This document shows, piece after piece, positions 26,403 through 34,600 of a DNA stretch of 64,000 bases. The notes beneath the pieces were generated by a model. It did not search any database. It saw only the letters and a program-made list of their open reading frames with translations, and was not told the origin of the DNA. Location of the stretch: NCBI RefSeq assembly GCF_900113605.1, contig NZ_FOPY01000012.1, forward strand, positions 58,825 to 122,824, in the 5' to 3' direction. Source of the DNA: Modicisalibacter xianhensis (GTDB lineage Bacteria; Pseudomonadota; Gammaproteobacteria; Pseudomonadales; Halomonadaceae). How positions within the stretch are numbered: position 1 is the stretch's first letter; the number at the start of each line of letters is the position of its first letter. The position numbers and the translations under genes are program-made.

Positions 26403-28226
26403 TCAGTATTCGAGATGAAAACGGTGCGACAGGCGCTGCTGGAAGTCCTTGACGATATGCAGGCCTTCGCGCAACAGGTCGCGTTCAAGAGAAGACAATG
26501 ACTGCACGACGACCAGGTTGGGATCGCTGTCAGTCTTGCCGGTACCATCGAGCCGAGCCAGTTGTTGCTTGAGACGCAATTCGGCGAATAGCGACAGGGC
26601 TTCGCCGAGATCGGCGGCAAATTCCTTTTCAAGCCGCCCTTGTGCAGCGAGAGCATCGAGACGCGCCAGAGTCGAGGTTGGTGCCGTTCGGCACTCCAGT
26701 GCCAACGTGCGTACGCCGTGCACGATGGGAAAGATGCCGCCTTTCTTGATATCGATGCCGTGAGCCGGACGTTTCAGCGTGCCGAACAGGGTCAGCGGCG
26801 TGGCAAAGCGCAGGGCAATCTTGGCGAAATACGAAAGGAATATCTCGTCATGCGAGCAGCTGTCGAACAGGTGCTGGCGAATGCCGTCCAGAAGCTGACC
26901 GTTACCGGCCACGGCATGGGCATCGAGCATGATCGCCAGGTTCATCAGTGAGTCACCGTCCCGGCGCGAGGCCCAGCGCGAAATGGTGCGTCGCCACCCC
27001 GATTCGCTGTTCACCCATTCGGGGTTGGAAACCATGATGTTGCCGGGGCACGGCGGGTACCCCAACATATAGAGCGTCTCGGTCAAGCGCTGCATGTCAT
27101 CGCCGCACGTCGGCCAGTCAACGCCGTCCTGAAGGATCAGGGCATTGTCCTGGTCGGTCTTGAGGATCTGCTCGCCACGCCCCTCGCTGCCCATGACGAC
27201 AAAGCAACTCTGCGACTGCTGCTGCGACGGCACCAGGAACTGAAAGGCCTTGCTGATGATGCGACCATTGAGGGCCGCCAGCAGGTCCATGGCGAAATTC
27301 AATTTCACCCCTTGAGACATCAGCGCCCTGACCAGCTCGGGCAAGCGTGCGCTGGCCCTGGCCAAGGCCTCGAGATCGTTTGCCTGCTCGACTTCCAGGC
27401 TCACGACATAGGACCGGCTGGAGAAATAGCTCAGCACGTCGGTCAACTCGACTACCCCAATGGCCTGGTCGCCCTCCATCACCACTACCCGCGCCACGTC
27501 GTGCCGGGTCATGCTGACCAACGCCTGGAAAAGGTAGTCGTCGGGGCTGGCCGTGACCAGGGTGAAGTGGGCAATGCCCAGCACCGGGCTTGCTCGCTCG
27601 TGCCCCTGAAGAATCAAGGCATTGAGCAAATCGGTCTTGGTCACGATGCCCACCTGCCCCACCGCCTGCACCAGCAGGCTATCAGCGTGCTGGTCGTTGA
27701 GCATGGCAACCGCTTCAGCCACGGTGGTGGCTTCATTGGCAAGGCAGGGGGCGCGCATGCATTCGGCCACGCGCGCCAGCATGAAGCCGGCCATGGACAC
27801 CCCGTCAGACGCCCTGCGCTCGACGAGAAGGCGCGCCTTGTTGGCCAGACTCTCGCGGAAAAAGTCCCCGAAGGTCGGATAGGCGTCGCACAGCTGCTCG
27901 AAAATGACCTTGGGCAGTAGATAGCAGAGCGTTTCCTGCTCGGTCTTGAAGCGATAGCGGCTCTTGCCGTTGAGAATGCTGATGGCCCCGAACACGTCGC
28001 CGGCCGTGTAATGGCCGATTCGAGCCCGAGCATCGGGCAATGTTGTATCCAGTTCCGCGACTTCCCCCTTGTGAATGATGTACATGTACTCGCCGGACTG
28101 TCCGGCATCCAGAATGACCTCCCCGGTATCGAAGTAGGCCATGTCCACACCATTCGTCACCCGTGACTTGCCTGCCTCGTCGAGCAGCGAGAAGGGTGCT
28201 TGTGAAAGATCGATGTCGACCATCAT
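26403..28226 (-). CDS. Cyclic-nucleotide/CBS/DUF294 putative nucleotidyltransferase
   Basis: A 607-aa cytoplasmic signalling protein with four modules. An N-terminal cNMP-binding (CRP-like) domain spans about 10-125 (GEVAELDTTL ... GDVFGAISILNG). A CBS pair spans about 150-275, followed by a DUF294 nucleotidyltransferase domain (GSEGRGEQILKTDQDNAL, with the GS and D-x-D catalytic elements) at about 345-440. A C-terminal DUF294_C substrate-binding helical domain spans about 480-600. It resembles GlnD-type nucleotidyltransferases; the substrate is unknown. It is divergent from the DUF4212-SSS operon across a 731-bp region and upstream of the DnaQ-like exonuclease. A role in controlling acetate uptake or signalling is inferred from location only. 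Confidence 0.9.
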   Translation of the reverse strand: MMVDIDLSQAPFSLLDEAGKSRVTNGVDMAYFDTGEVILDAGQSGEYMYIIHKGEVAELDTTLPDARARIGHYTAGDVFGAISILNGKSRYRFKTEQETLCYLLPKVIFEQLCDAYPTFGDFFRESLANKARLLVERRASDGVSMAGFMLARVAECMRAPCLANEATTVAEAVAMLNDQHADSLLVQAVGQVGIVTKTDLLNALILQGHERASPVLGIAHFTLVTASPDDYLFQALVSMTRHDVARVVVMEGDQAIGVVELTDVLSYFSSRSYVVSLEVEQANDLEALARASARLPELVRALMSQGVKLNFAMDLLAALNGRIISKAFQFLVPSQQQSQSCFVVMGSEGRGEQILKTDQDNALILQDGVDWPTCGDDMQRLTETLYMLGYPPCPGNIMVSNPEWVNSESGWRRTISRWASRRDGDSLMNLAIMLDAHAVAGNGQLLDGIRQHLFDSCSHDEIFLSYFAKIALRFATPLTLFGTLKRPAHGIDIKKGGIFPIVHGVRTLALECRTAPTSTLARLDALAAQGRLEKEFAADLGEALSLFAELRLKQQLARLDGTGKTDSDPNLVVVQSLSSLERDLLREGLHIVKDFQQRLSHRFHLEY

Positions 28227-28489
28227 ATGGCCCTCGTCATGACGGCTTCATCCCGCTGACAATCATGAGCAGGCGAGCCATTAATCTTGCCGCGCTGGCC
28301 TTCATCGATACGGAGGTTGCTTCGAAACGCAACGTGAAAGCTCGGACTTCCTTGTCGACCTGATACTTTAGTCAAGGCCTCGATCGACCAAAGACAAGAG
28401 CATCGGCGTTGGAGTGACATCGCAGGACTCTTGCCTGTCATTTTTAATAACCAAGCTAGGATACCAGCCCCGCTTCTTTCAATTGAACA

Positions 28490-28559
28490 TAGACCAATGT
28501 TCTAGGGCGTGTGTCATTAGACCATTGTCCTACCCTTGAATGCCTATACCATCGTCCTA
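28490..28559 (+). promoter_or_regulatory. Three spaced copies of a 15-bp partly palindromic operator
   Basis: TAGACCAATGTTCTA (28490-28504), TAGACCATTGTCCTA (28518-28532) and TATACCATCGTCCTA (28545-28559) lie 28 and 27 bp apart. The first two fit the dyad TAGnnCAnTGnnCTA; the third keeps only the right-hand part. A related ACCAATGTCTA sequence occurs in the acs promoter. The repeats are seen directly; binding by the LuxR-type regulator encoded at 36312-36974 is inferred. Confidence 0.55.
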
Positions 28560-28693
28560 TCCCAAACCTCACCTTTCTTACAACGAAGCCATTGAAAAAT
28601 ACAAGCCAATGATTTAAAACACAAAATCAAATAACCGACTACATTACCTTTCTTTCATAAGACCAAAGTATGGGATTTAATTTTTTCCGGTTG

Positions 28694-28723
28694 TTGACCA
28701 ATATTGCCTACGAGCCATATAAG
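28694..28723 (+). promoter_or_regulatory. Candidate sigma-70 promoter of the symporter operon
   Basis: TTGACC (28694-28699) and TATAAG (28718-28723) are 18 bp apart, each one base off consensus. The -35 is embedded in TTGACCAATATTGCCTA, which again carries the ACCAAT core of the upstream repeats, so a regulator could contact this site. Confidence 0.55.
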
Positions 28724-28957
28724 GCAACACCACGTGATAAACCGAAACGAAATGGATAACTCATGCGGTGTTACAGCGACTTTAGTCGCGATTTAAAAAT
28801 GCAGGCAGGGAGACTTTTTCAGCCAGACTTGTCACCAAAATGACGCCGACCTGGCACACAATGGTTCGATAAAAATAGCTGGACCGAAGACAGGTAACCT
28901 GCACGACATGCTACCTCTTTCGAGCAATACCTTCTTATAAACAAGCGGAGCAATATC

Positions 28958-29218
28958 ATGGCAGAAGACAAATCCAATGCCGAAGCTTACTGGAAGGCCA
29001 ATGTACGTCTGATAACCGGATGCCTGATTGTCTGGGCACTGGTGTCATACGGCTTTGCCATCCTGCTGCGTCCATTGCTGTCGGGCATCCCCGTTGGCGG
29101 TACCGACCTGGGATTCTGGTTCGCACAGCAAGGCTCCATCCTGACCTTCATTGGCCTGATCTTCTTCTATGCCTGGAAGATGAACCGGCTGGACAAGCAA
29201 TTCGGGCTCGGGGAGTAA
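28958..29218 (+). CDS. DUF4212 small subunit of sodium:solute symporter
   Basis: An 86-aa protein with two transmembrane helices (about residues 17-38 and 55-74) and the family motif YWKANVRLITGCLIVWALVS at the N-terminus. DUF4212 proteins are encoded immediately before SSS transporters of the VC2705/ActP2-like subfamily and are thought to be their small subunit. It has a GGAG site and lies 6 bp from the symporter gene. Confidence 0.92.
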   Translation: MAEDKSNAEAYWKANVRLITGCLIVWALVSYGFAILLRPLLSGIPVGGTDLGFWFAQQGSILTFIGLIFFYAWKMNRLDKQFGLGE

Positions 29219-29224
29219 GCCAGC

Positions 29225-31006
29225 ATGAGTCAATTCGCGATTAACGTTCTCTTCGTCGGCGCTTCCTTTGCCCTGTATATCGGCATTGCCATCTGGGCCA
29301 AGGCCGGCTCGACCAAGGACTTCTATGTTGCCGGCGGTGGGGTCCACCCCGTCACCAACGGCATGGCCATCGGGGCCGACTGGATGTCCGCGGCCTCGTT
29401 CATTTCCATGGCGGGTCTGATCGCCGCAGGCGGCTACGCCAACTCCACCTTTCTGATGGGCTGGACAGGCGGCTATGTCCTGCTGGCCATGCTGCTGGCT
29501 CCCTACCTGCGCAAGTTCGGCAAGTTCACGGTGCCGGAGTTCATCGGTGACCGCTTCTACAGCAAAACGGCACGCATGGTGGCCGTCGTCTGCCTGATCG
29601 TGGCGTCCGTGACCTACGTCATCGGCCAGATGGCCGGTGCTGGCGTGGCCTTCTCGCGCTTCCTGGAAGTCGATGCGACCACCGGCCTGATCATTGCCGC
29701 CGTGGTGGTGTTCTTCTACTCGGTACTGGGCGGCATGAAAGGCATTACCTATACCCAGGTCGCCCAGTACATCGTGCTGATCATTGCCTATACCATTCCC
29801 GCCATCTTCATCTCACTCGAGCTGACCGGCAACCCGCTGCCGGCACTGGGCCTGTTCTCCGACCATAGCGCGTCTGGCGAGCCACTGCTGGCCAAGCTCA
29901 ATGAAGTCGTCACCGCGCTGGGCTTCAATGCCTACACGGCAATGGTGGACAATCAGCTCAACATGGTGCTGTTCACCCTGTCGCTGATGATCGGTACCGC
30001 CGGCCTGCCGCACGTCATCATGCGCTTCTTCACCGTCCCCAAGGTCGCCGACGCACGTTGGTCTGCCGGTTGGGCGCTGGTGTTCATCGGCCTGCTCTAC
30101 CTGACGGCCCCGGCCGTGGCTTCCATGGCACGCTTGAACCTGATGACCACCATCTATCCGGACATGGCGGGTCAGGTCGAGAACTACGAGGAAGCTGCCA
30201 CCAACCCCATCGCCTACGAAAACCGTCCCGAATGGATCCGTACCTGGGAAGAAACCGGCCTGATCACCTTCGAGGACAAGAACAACGACGGCAACATCCA
30301 GTTCTTCAATCCATCTGCCGACTTTGCCGAACGCGGCTGGCAGGGTAACGAGTTGGAGGTCAACAATGACATTCTGGTGCTGGCCAACCCGGAAATTGCC
30401 AACCTGCCCGGCTGGGTCATCGGCCTGATTGCCGCGGGCGGCTTGGCTGCGGCCCTGTCCACGGCGGCCGGCCTGCTGCTAGCGATCTCCTCGGCCATCA
30501 GTCATGACCTGATCAAGGGGGCGATCAACCCCGGGATCTCCGAAAAAGGCGAACTCTTGGCCGCGCGGATATCGATGTCCGTCGCCATCGTCGTGGCCAC
30601 CTATCTCGGTGCCAACCCGCCCGGGTTCGCGGCCCAGGTCGTGGCACTGGCCTTCGGTATCGCCGCCGCGTCGCTGTTCCCGGTACTGATGATGGGGATC
30701 TTCTCCAAGAAGGTGAACAACAAGGGGGCCATCAGCGGCATGCTCGCCGGCCTGATCTTCACCCTTGTCTACATCTTCGTCTACAAGGGCTGGTTCTTCA
30801 TTCCGGGCACCAACAACCTGCCGGATACCCCGGACAACTGGGTCCTGGGCATTTCTCCGCTCTCCATCGGTGCGGTGGGCGCCATGATCAACTTCGCTGT
30901 GGCCTTCACCGTCTCCAAGGCGAGCGAAGCACCGCCGCAGGAAATCCAGGATCTGGTGGAAAGCGTGCGTTATCCCAAGGGTGCTGGTGGTGCCATCGAC
31001 CACTAA
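29225..31006 (+). CDS. Sodium:solute symporter, acetate/short-chain acid type (VC2705 subfamily)
   Basis: A 593-aa SSS-family transporter with about 13 transmembrane helices. It has the DFYVAGGGVHPVTNGMA segment and the GWTGGY and PHVIMRFFTVP elements typical of the ActP/VC2705 branch. A long hydrophilic loop (about residues 320-385, ENYEEAATNP ... NNDGNIQFF) distinguishes this subfamily from classical ActP. It probably imports acetate or a similar monocarboxylate with Na+, which suits a halophile. It is coupled to DUF4212 upstream and encoded in the same block as acs and the SSS-fused kinase, so acetate is the best guess for substrate. The exact substrate is not readable. Confidence 0.88.
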   Translation: MSQFAINVLFVGASFALYIGIAIWAKAGSTKDFYVAGGGVHPVTNGMAIGADWMSAASFISMAGLIAAGGYANSTFLMGWTGGYVLLAMLLAPYLRKFGKFTVPEFIGDRFYSKTARMVAVVCLIVASVTYVIGQMAGAGVAFSRFLEVDATTGLIIAAVVVFFYSVLGGMKGITYTQVAQYIVLIIAYTIPAIFISLELTGNPLPALGLFSDHSASGEPLLAKLNEVVTALGFNAYTAMVDNQLNMVLFTLSLMIGTAGLPHVIMRFFTVPKVADARWSAGWALVFIGLLYLTAPAVASMARLNLMTTIYPDMAGQVENYEEAATNPIAYENRPEWIRTWEETGLITFEDKNNDGNIQFFNPSADFAERGWQGNELEVNNDILVLANPEIANLPGWVIGLIAAGGLAAALSTAAGLLLAISSAISHDLIKGAINPGISEKGELLAARISMSVAIVVATYLGANPPGFAAQVVALAFGIAAASLFPVLMMGIFSKKVNNKGAISGMLAGLIFTLVYIFVYKGWFFIPGTNNLPDTPDNWVLGISPLSIGAVGAMINFAVAFTVSKASEAPPQEIQDLVESVRYPKGAGGAIDH

Positions 31007-31053
31007 GCCATAATAGCCTGCGGCCCGGCGGGTCCGGGTCACGGGACACACCT

Positions 31054-31080
31054 ATCGGGCTTCCCTACGGGAAGCCCGAT
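31054..31080 (+). terminator. Strong hairpin after the symporter gene
   Basis: Perfect 12-bp stem ATCGGGCTTCCC / GGGAAGCCCGAT with the loop TAC, 48 bp after the symporter stop. There is no T-run. It would bury the ATG at 31079, which argues that the next gene starts at 31100. Confidence 0.6.
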
Positions 31081-31099
31081 GTCGTTAGAAGGGTTGAAT

Positions 31100-31615
31100 A
31101 TGCTTTGGCAATTGGTTGCGGCAGTGTTTGCCGGCCTCGGGGCCGCTGGGGTCGGCTTGATCCTGCGCCAGCTCAGTGGCAAGCGCCTACCCCGCTGGAT
31201 CGTTCCGGCACTGGGCGGCCTGGGGATGATCGGCTATCAGATTCATTACGAGTATGCATGGTTCGACTACAAGCAAGCGCAGTTGCCGGCCTCGGCCGAA
31301 GTGGTATCCACTGAGACCGACCGGATGTTCTGGCGCCCCTGGACCTATATCGTGCCACTGACCACCGGCTTCACCGTCCTCGACCAGAGCAATCTCGTCA
31401 CGCAGGAAGCCGGTGAAGACCGCCTGGTCGAGTTCATCCTGTACCGCTTCGAGCGCCAGCATACCGACATGGTCTCTCATCAGACCTATCTACTGAATTG
31501 CGACGCTCGGGAAATGGTGCCGCTCTCGGGGGACAACCGTGAGCCCCGTTATGCGGAGTTGCGCCACGTCGAAGGCTCGACGCCATTGTTTCAGGCAGTC
31601 TGCCCCAACGCGTGA
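31100..31615 (+). CDS. Unknown two-TM protein between symporter and sensor kinase
   Basis: A 171-aa protein I cannot assign. Two hydrophobic helices (about residues 1-22 and 31-50) are followed by a soluble region of about 120 aa. Near its start is a HYEYAWFDYKQAQLP segment, then FWRPWTYIVP. Two cysteines lie in the C-terminal part (LNCDAREM and AVCPNA), possibly a disulfide if the domain is periplasmic. The start at 31100 has AGAAGGG 8 nt upstream. The alternative ATG at 31079 lies inside the 12-bp hairpin. Placement between the acetate symporter and its likely sensor kinase suggests a role in that sensing/uptake module, but this is inference from position. Confidence 0.7.
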   Translation: MLWQLVAAVFAGLGAAGVGLILRQLSGKRLPRWIVPALGGLGMIGYQIHYEYAWFDYKQAQLPASAEVVSTETDRMFWRPWTYIVPLTTGFTVLDQSNLVTQEAGEDRLVEFILYRFERQHTDMVSHQTYLLNCDAREMVPLSGDNREPRYAELRHVEGSTPLFQAVCPNA

Positions 31616-31694
31616 TCATCGCTGATGGGCGAGGTGTGGCTGCCCTCGCTCTTCGCATTCCCCTAGAATGGCGGCAGACCAAGGGGGAACGCTC

Positions 31695-34600
31695 ATGTTT
31701 GCTGGCTGGCTGCTGATTGCCGTCTCGCTGTGTTACATCGCCATTCTGTTCTTCATCGCCTGGCGCGGCGATCGGCGTGCCAAGCTGCACGGCGCCGTGC
31801 AGCGTCGGCCGGTAATCTACAGCCTGGCCCTGGCGATCTACTGCACCTCGTGGACGTTCTACGGTGCGGTGGGCCAGGCAGCGACCTCGGGCTGGTCGTT
31901 CGCTAGTATCTTCGTCGGCCCGCTGCTGACCTTTCTGCTCTTCTGGCCGATCCTGGCCAAGATGATCCGTGTCGCCAAGCGCCAGAACGTGACATCGATC
32001 GCCGACTTCATTGCCTCGCGCTACGGCAAGACCCAGTCGCTGGCGGCGTTCGCCAGCATGGTGGCGTTGATCGGCACCCTGCCCTACATCGCCCTGCAGT
32101 TGAAGGCCGTCTCGGCCGCCTTCATGGTGCTGACGGCCTCCTCCGACATGACCCGCGCACCGCTGTTCGCCGATACCGCGTTCTACGTTGCCGCGGTCAT
32201 GGCCGTGTTCGCCATTCTGTTCGGTACCCGGCACACCGATGCGACCGAGCACCATGAAGGCCTGGTGCACGCCATCGCCTTCGAATCGCTGGTCAAGCTG
32301 GTGGTGTTCGTGATCCTGGGGGCCTACGTCACCTGGGGCATGTTCAATGGCCTGGGCGACCTGCTGGGACGCGCCGACAACTATCTCGAACTGCAGCGCC
32401 AGCTGGCGGAGCAGGATTTCGGCCAGAGCTTCTGGGCGCAGACGTTGCTGGCGATGCTGGCCGTCTTCTGCCTGCCGCGCCAGTTCCATGTCACGGTGGT
32501 CGAGAACACCCACCCCGACGATGCCGCCCGGGCGCGCTGGCTGTTCCCGCTCTACCTGGTGGTGTTTGGCTTCTTCGTGTTGCCCATCGCCGCTGCCGGA
32601 CTGACCCTGTTCCCGCATGGCAGCGTGGAGCCGGACACCTTCGTGCTGGCCCTGCCCATGGCTGCCGGCAACGACCTGTTGACCCTGCTGACCTTCATCG
32701 GTGGGTTTTCCGCTGCCACCGGCATGGTGATCGTCGCGGCTGTCGCGGTATCGATCATGATCTCCAACGAGATCGTCATCCCGCTGCTGTTCCGCATGCG
32801 CTGGTTCGACACCAAGGCACGCGACTATGGCCGCCTGGTGCTGCGTGCACGGCGCGTGACGATCGTAGTGATCCTGGCCCTGGCCTACGGCTTCTACAAA
32901 CTGACCGCCGAGTTCAGTTCGCTGGCCTCCACCGGCATGCTGTCGTTCGCCGCCGCCGCCCAGTTCGCACCCGCCCTGCTGGGCGGACTGTACTGGAAGC
33001 GCGGCAACCGTCTCGGTGTCATCGCCGGCATGAATGTGGGTTTCGCGATATGGGCGTATGCCCTGCTGCTGCCGACCCTGGCCAAGGCCGGCGTGGTCTC
33101 GGGCGAGTGGATGGCCGGCGGCCCGTTCGGCATCGCCTGGCTGGCACCGACCAACCTGTTCGGCCTGCACTTCGGCGACCCCTTTACTCACGGGGTGATG
33201 CTGTCGCTGGGCCTTAATCTGTTCTGCTACATCTTCGTCTCGCAGGTCACACCGCAGCGCGTGGTCGAGCGCATTCAGGCATCGCTGTTCGTCGATAGCG
33301 TCGAGACCCGCCAGACCTCGGTCAACCGGCCATGGACCGGTGCCACCACGGTGGGCGACCTCAAGGTGCTGTGCGAGCGCTTCCTCGGCGCCGGCCAGGT
33401 GCAGCGCGCCTTCGACGACTATGCCCGGCGCAGCGGCCAACCCTTGGAGTACAACACCCGCGCCTCGATCGACGTCATCCAGTTCACCGAGCGTTTTCTG
33501 GCCTCGGTGCTGGGCGCCTCGTCGGCGCGCATCGTCGTCAACTCGGCGCTGCAGGGCCGCGGCATCGGCATTTCCGATGTCATTTCGATCGTCGACGAGG
33601 CCTCGCAGGTGCTCGAGTTCAACCGCGCCCTGCTGCAGGCAACCATCGAGAACATCAACCAGGGCATCAGTGTGGTCGACCAGAACCTGCGCCTGGTGGT
33701 GTGGAACCAGCGCTATCTCGAACTGTTCCGTTTCCCCGATCACCTGATCCGGGTCGGCGCGCCGATGGACAAGATCTTTCGCTACAACGCTCACAATGGC
33801 GAGTACGGTCCAGGCGACCCCGAGGAGCACGTCGATCTGCTGGTCGAAAACATTCGCCAGGGCCAGCCGCACCGCTACGTCCGCTATCGTCAGGATGGCA
33901 CCGTGCTCGAGGTCCAGGGCAATCCCATGCCCGGCGGCGGCTTCGTCTACACCTACCAGGACATCACCCAGCAGAAGCGCACCGAGGAAGCGCTGATCCG
34001 CTCGGAAAACAACATCCGCATCTACACCGACAATGTGCCGGCGCTGATCGCCTACTTCGACAAGGACTGCCGATACCTTTTCACCAACCGTGCCTACGAG
34101 CAGGTCTTTAATATCGACCGCAACGAAGTGATCGGCGAGCGTGTGGAAAGCGTGATGTCACCGTCCATCGCCCGGGACCGCGCTCCCTGGATGCGTCTGG
34201 CCCTGAGCGGCGAACGGGTCAGCTTCGAGATCTCGCTCGATGATGGCGACGGCGGTACGCGTTACATGCTGGTCACCTACACGCCGCACTTCGGTGATGG
34301 CGGCACCATCCTCGGGTTCTTCGCGCTCTATCAGGATATTACCGAACGCCGCCTGGCCGAGATCGCCCTCAAGGAAACCAACGAAAACCTCGAGGAGCGC
34401 GTTCGCGAGCGCACCCAGGCCCTGTCGGAAGCCAACGCCGCCCTGCGCCAGGAAAACCGCGTACGCGCCGAGGCCGAGCAGGCCCTGCGCCAGGCCAAGC
34501 AGGTCGCGGAAGACGCTAACACCTCCAAGACCCGCTTCCTGGCCGCGGCCAGCCACGACCTGCTGCAACCACTCAATGCGGCGCGGCTGTTCACCTCGGC

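Larger units (their letters stand above)
28227..28957. other. 731-bp AT-rich divergent intergenic region
   Basis: No convincing coding frame lies here. From about 28440 to 28960 the base composition is visibly AT-richer than the surrounding GC-rich genes. It holds three 15-bp repeats (28490-28559), a good sigma-70 promoter reading toward the symporter (28694-28723) and a small hairpin GCGACT-TT-AGTCGC (28776-28789). If that promoter is used, the symporter transcript carries a leader of about 228 nt. Confidence 0.6.

Noticed and set aside
28414-28446. Hairpin-like CAGG/CCTG followed by TTTTT on the plus strand, as the end of a small RNA
   Set aside because: The stem is only 4-5 bp and I find no promoter upstream on that strand.
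28850-28870. Sigma-54-like TGGCAC upstream of the symporter operon
   Set aside because: The -24 half TGGCAC is present, but the -12 TTGC element is absent at the required spacing.
31434-33872. 812-codon open frame opposite the hybrid kinase
   Set aside because: Low-complexity, Gln/His/Asp/Gly-rich translation with no domain. It is an antisense shadow of a high-GC gene. The same applies to 8995-10803 (opposite fadH), 2864-4240 (opposite spoVR), 13451-14296 (opposite ccoN) and 47838-49274 (opposite aceF).
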